From NCBI GenBank assembly GCA_016710745.1, contig JADJVB010000010.1:1054001-1118000 (forward strand): 64,000 nt of DNA, read 5' to 3'. Of this stretch, positions 63,453 through 64,000 are shown piece by piece (position 1 is the first letter of the stretch; each line of letters starts with the position of its first letter). The stretch comes from Chitinophagaceae bacterium (GTDB lineage Bacteria; Bacteroidota; Bacteroidia; Chitinophagales; Chitinophagaceae). A model generated the notes under the pieces. That model did not search any database. It saw only the letters and a list, made by a program, of their open reading frames with translations, and had not been told where the DNA came from. The position numbers and the translations under genes were made by a program.

Positions 63453-64000
63453 ATGCGTTATCATTCTTATTTAAACTCAGCAGCGGCTATCATTGATTCG
63501 TACAAGGGAGATATTCCCTTTGCTGTTTTCATAAAAAAATATTTTTCGGCAAATAAAAAATACGGAGGACGCGACCGGAAGCAAATAGCAGCCCTTTGTT
63601 ATAATTTTTACCGCCTTGGTAAAGCCCTGCCCAAACTGCCGGTTTCAGAAAAAATAATTGTCGCTACATTTTTATGTGAACAGGCCGACAATGATTTCCT
63701 GCAATTTCATAAACCTGAATGGAATGCGGTTGTTGCCCAACCACTTAGTGAAAAACTGAAAATTGCCGGTCTGTCAACTGAATTGGTCTTTCCCTGGCCC
63801 GATGAATTAAGTGCGGGAATCGAAGTTGAGGGGTTCGGTAATTCTTTTTTTCAGCAACCCGATCTGTTCCTTCGGGTAAGGCCCGGTAAAACAGAAGCGG
63901 TTATCGGAAAACTGAGTGGCGCTGGCCTGGCCTTTCAAAAACTGGAAAACGATTGTATTGCATTACCTAATGCCAGCAAACTGGATGCGATTGTTGACAT
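63453..64000 (+). CDS. RsmB/NOP-family RNA (cytosine-5) methyltransferase, 3' end cut by window edge
   Basis: ATG 63453 opens a frame that runs to the window end (182 codons). The start (YHSYLNSAAAIIDSYKGDIP) and FIKKYFSANKKYGGRDRKQI..AALCYNFYRLG match the N-terminal NusB/RsmB-like helical domain of Bacteroidota RsmB-type methyltransferases. The later FFQQPDLFLRVRPGKTEAVI is the start of the PUA-like/RRM part before the SAM domain, which would follow outside. The target (16S rRNA C967 or another cytosine) cannot be judged from this piece. Confidence 0.8.
   Translation, partial: MRYHSYLNSAAAIIDSYKGDIPFAVFIKKYFSANKKYGGRDRKQIAALCYNFYRLGKALPKLPVSEKIIVATFLCEQADNDFLQFHKPEWNAVVAQPLSEKLKIAGLSTELVFPWPDELSAGIEVEGFGNSFFQQPDLFLRVRPGKTEAVIGKLSGAGLAFQKLENDCIALPNASKLDAIVD

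Overview
The window is chromosomal DNA from a member of the Bacteroidota, most likely a Chitinophagaceae-type organism. The evidence is a short primary sigma factor without region 1.1, TAnnTTTG-type -7 promoter elements in place of E. coli -10 boxes, a TonB receptor with a carboxypeptidase-regulatory-like domain, a type IX secretion tail, a DUF5686 receptor-like protein, a short AtpC, and a division/cell-wall (dcw) cluster with a Bacteroidota FtsL-like protein and no murF. No rRNA, tRNA or CRISPR array was seen.

Layout. 1-5.3 kb: two overlapping PAP2 phosphatase genes, a PepSY membrane protein (frameshifted as given), and a TonB receptor preceded by a small Cys-containing protein. 5.6-12.8 kb: a secreted acidic/basic protein, glpK-glpF (glycerol uptake), atpD-atpC, an acyltransferase and a YqgE protein. 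12.9-14.3 kb: an orphan histidine kinase. 14.7-32 kb: the dcw cluster mraZ-rsmH-ftsL-ftsI-murE-mraY-murD-ftsW-murG-murC-ftsQ-ftsA-ftsZ, all on the + strand. It is preceded by a cluster of DnaA-box-like 9-mers and three helically phased MraZ-type repeats. 32-36 kb: DUF2490 protein, carbonic anhydrase and SulP transporter, divergent from a TetR regulator with a 27-bp palindrome between them. 36-44 kb: secreted and lipoprotein genes, a DUF5686 protein and a membrane-anchored AraC regulator with GTATCAAAT repeats. 44-55 kb: an accessory-looking stretch with a decayed cytochrome fragment, TPR protein, EcsC and DsrE proteins, a minimal T9SS-tail protein, a diheme lipoprotein, a compact ECF sigma operon, a transposase remnant and several palindromic repeats. 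55-64 kb: M20 peptidase, superoxide dismutase, LptF/G permease, START-like protein, primary sigma factor, 2-oxoacid dehydrogenase E2 (frameshifted at a C14 run) and the start of an RsmB-type RNA methyltransferase.

How the parts work together. The dcw genes are tightly packed, several with TTG starts overlapping the previous stop, so they are probably co-transcribed and translationally coupled, with MraZ acting on its own promoter. SulP plus carbonic anhydrase form a two-gene unit that may handle bicarbonate under TetR control. GlpK and GlpF form a glycerol entry pair.

The least explained signals are: (i) short GC-rich inverted repeats (CCCCC..GGGGG type) scattered through dcw spacers and even inside coding sequence; (ii) an 18-bp palindrome family TCCCGAT-N4-ATCGGGA; (iii) a cassette-like pair of flanks at 48.7-49.5 kb that recurs without its gene at 54.7-54.9 kb, next to an IS200/REP-type transposase remnant; and (iv) the DnaA-box cluster in front of mraZ. 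Three conserved genes are broken by a single missing base, in or beside homopolymer runs. This points first to sequence error, although one site also reads as a textbook -1 slippery heptamer.
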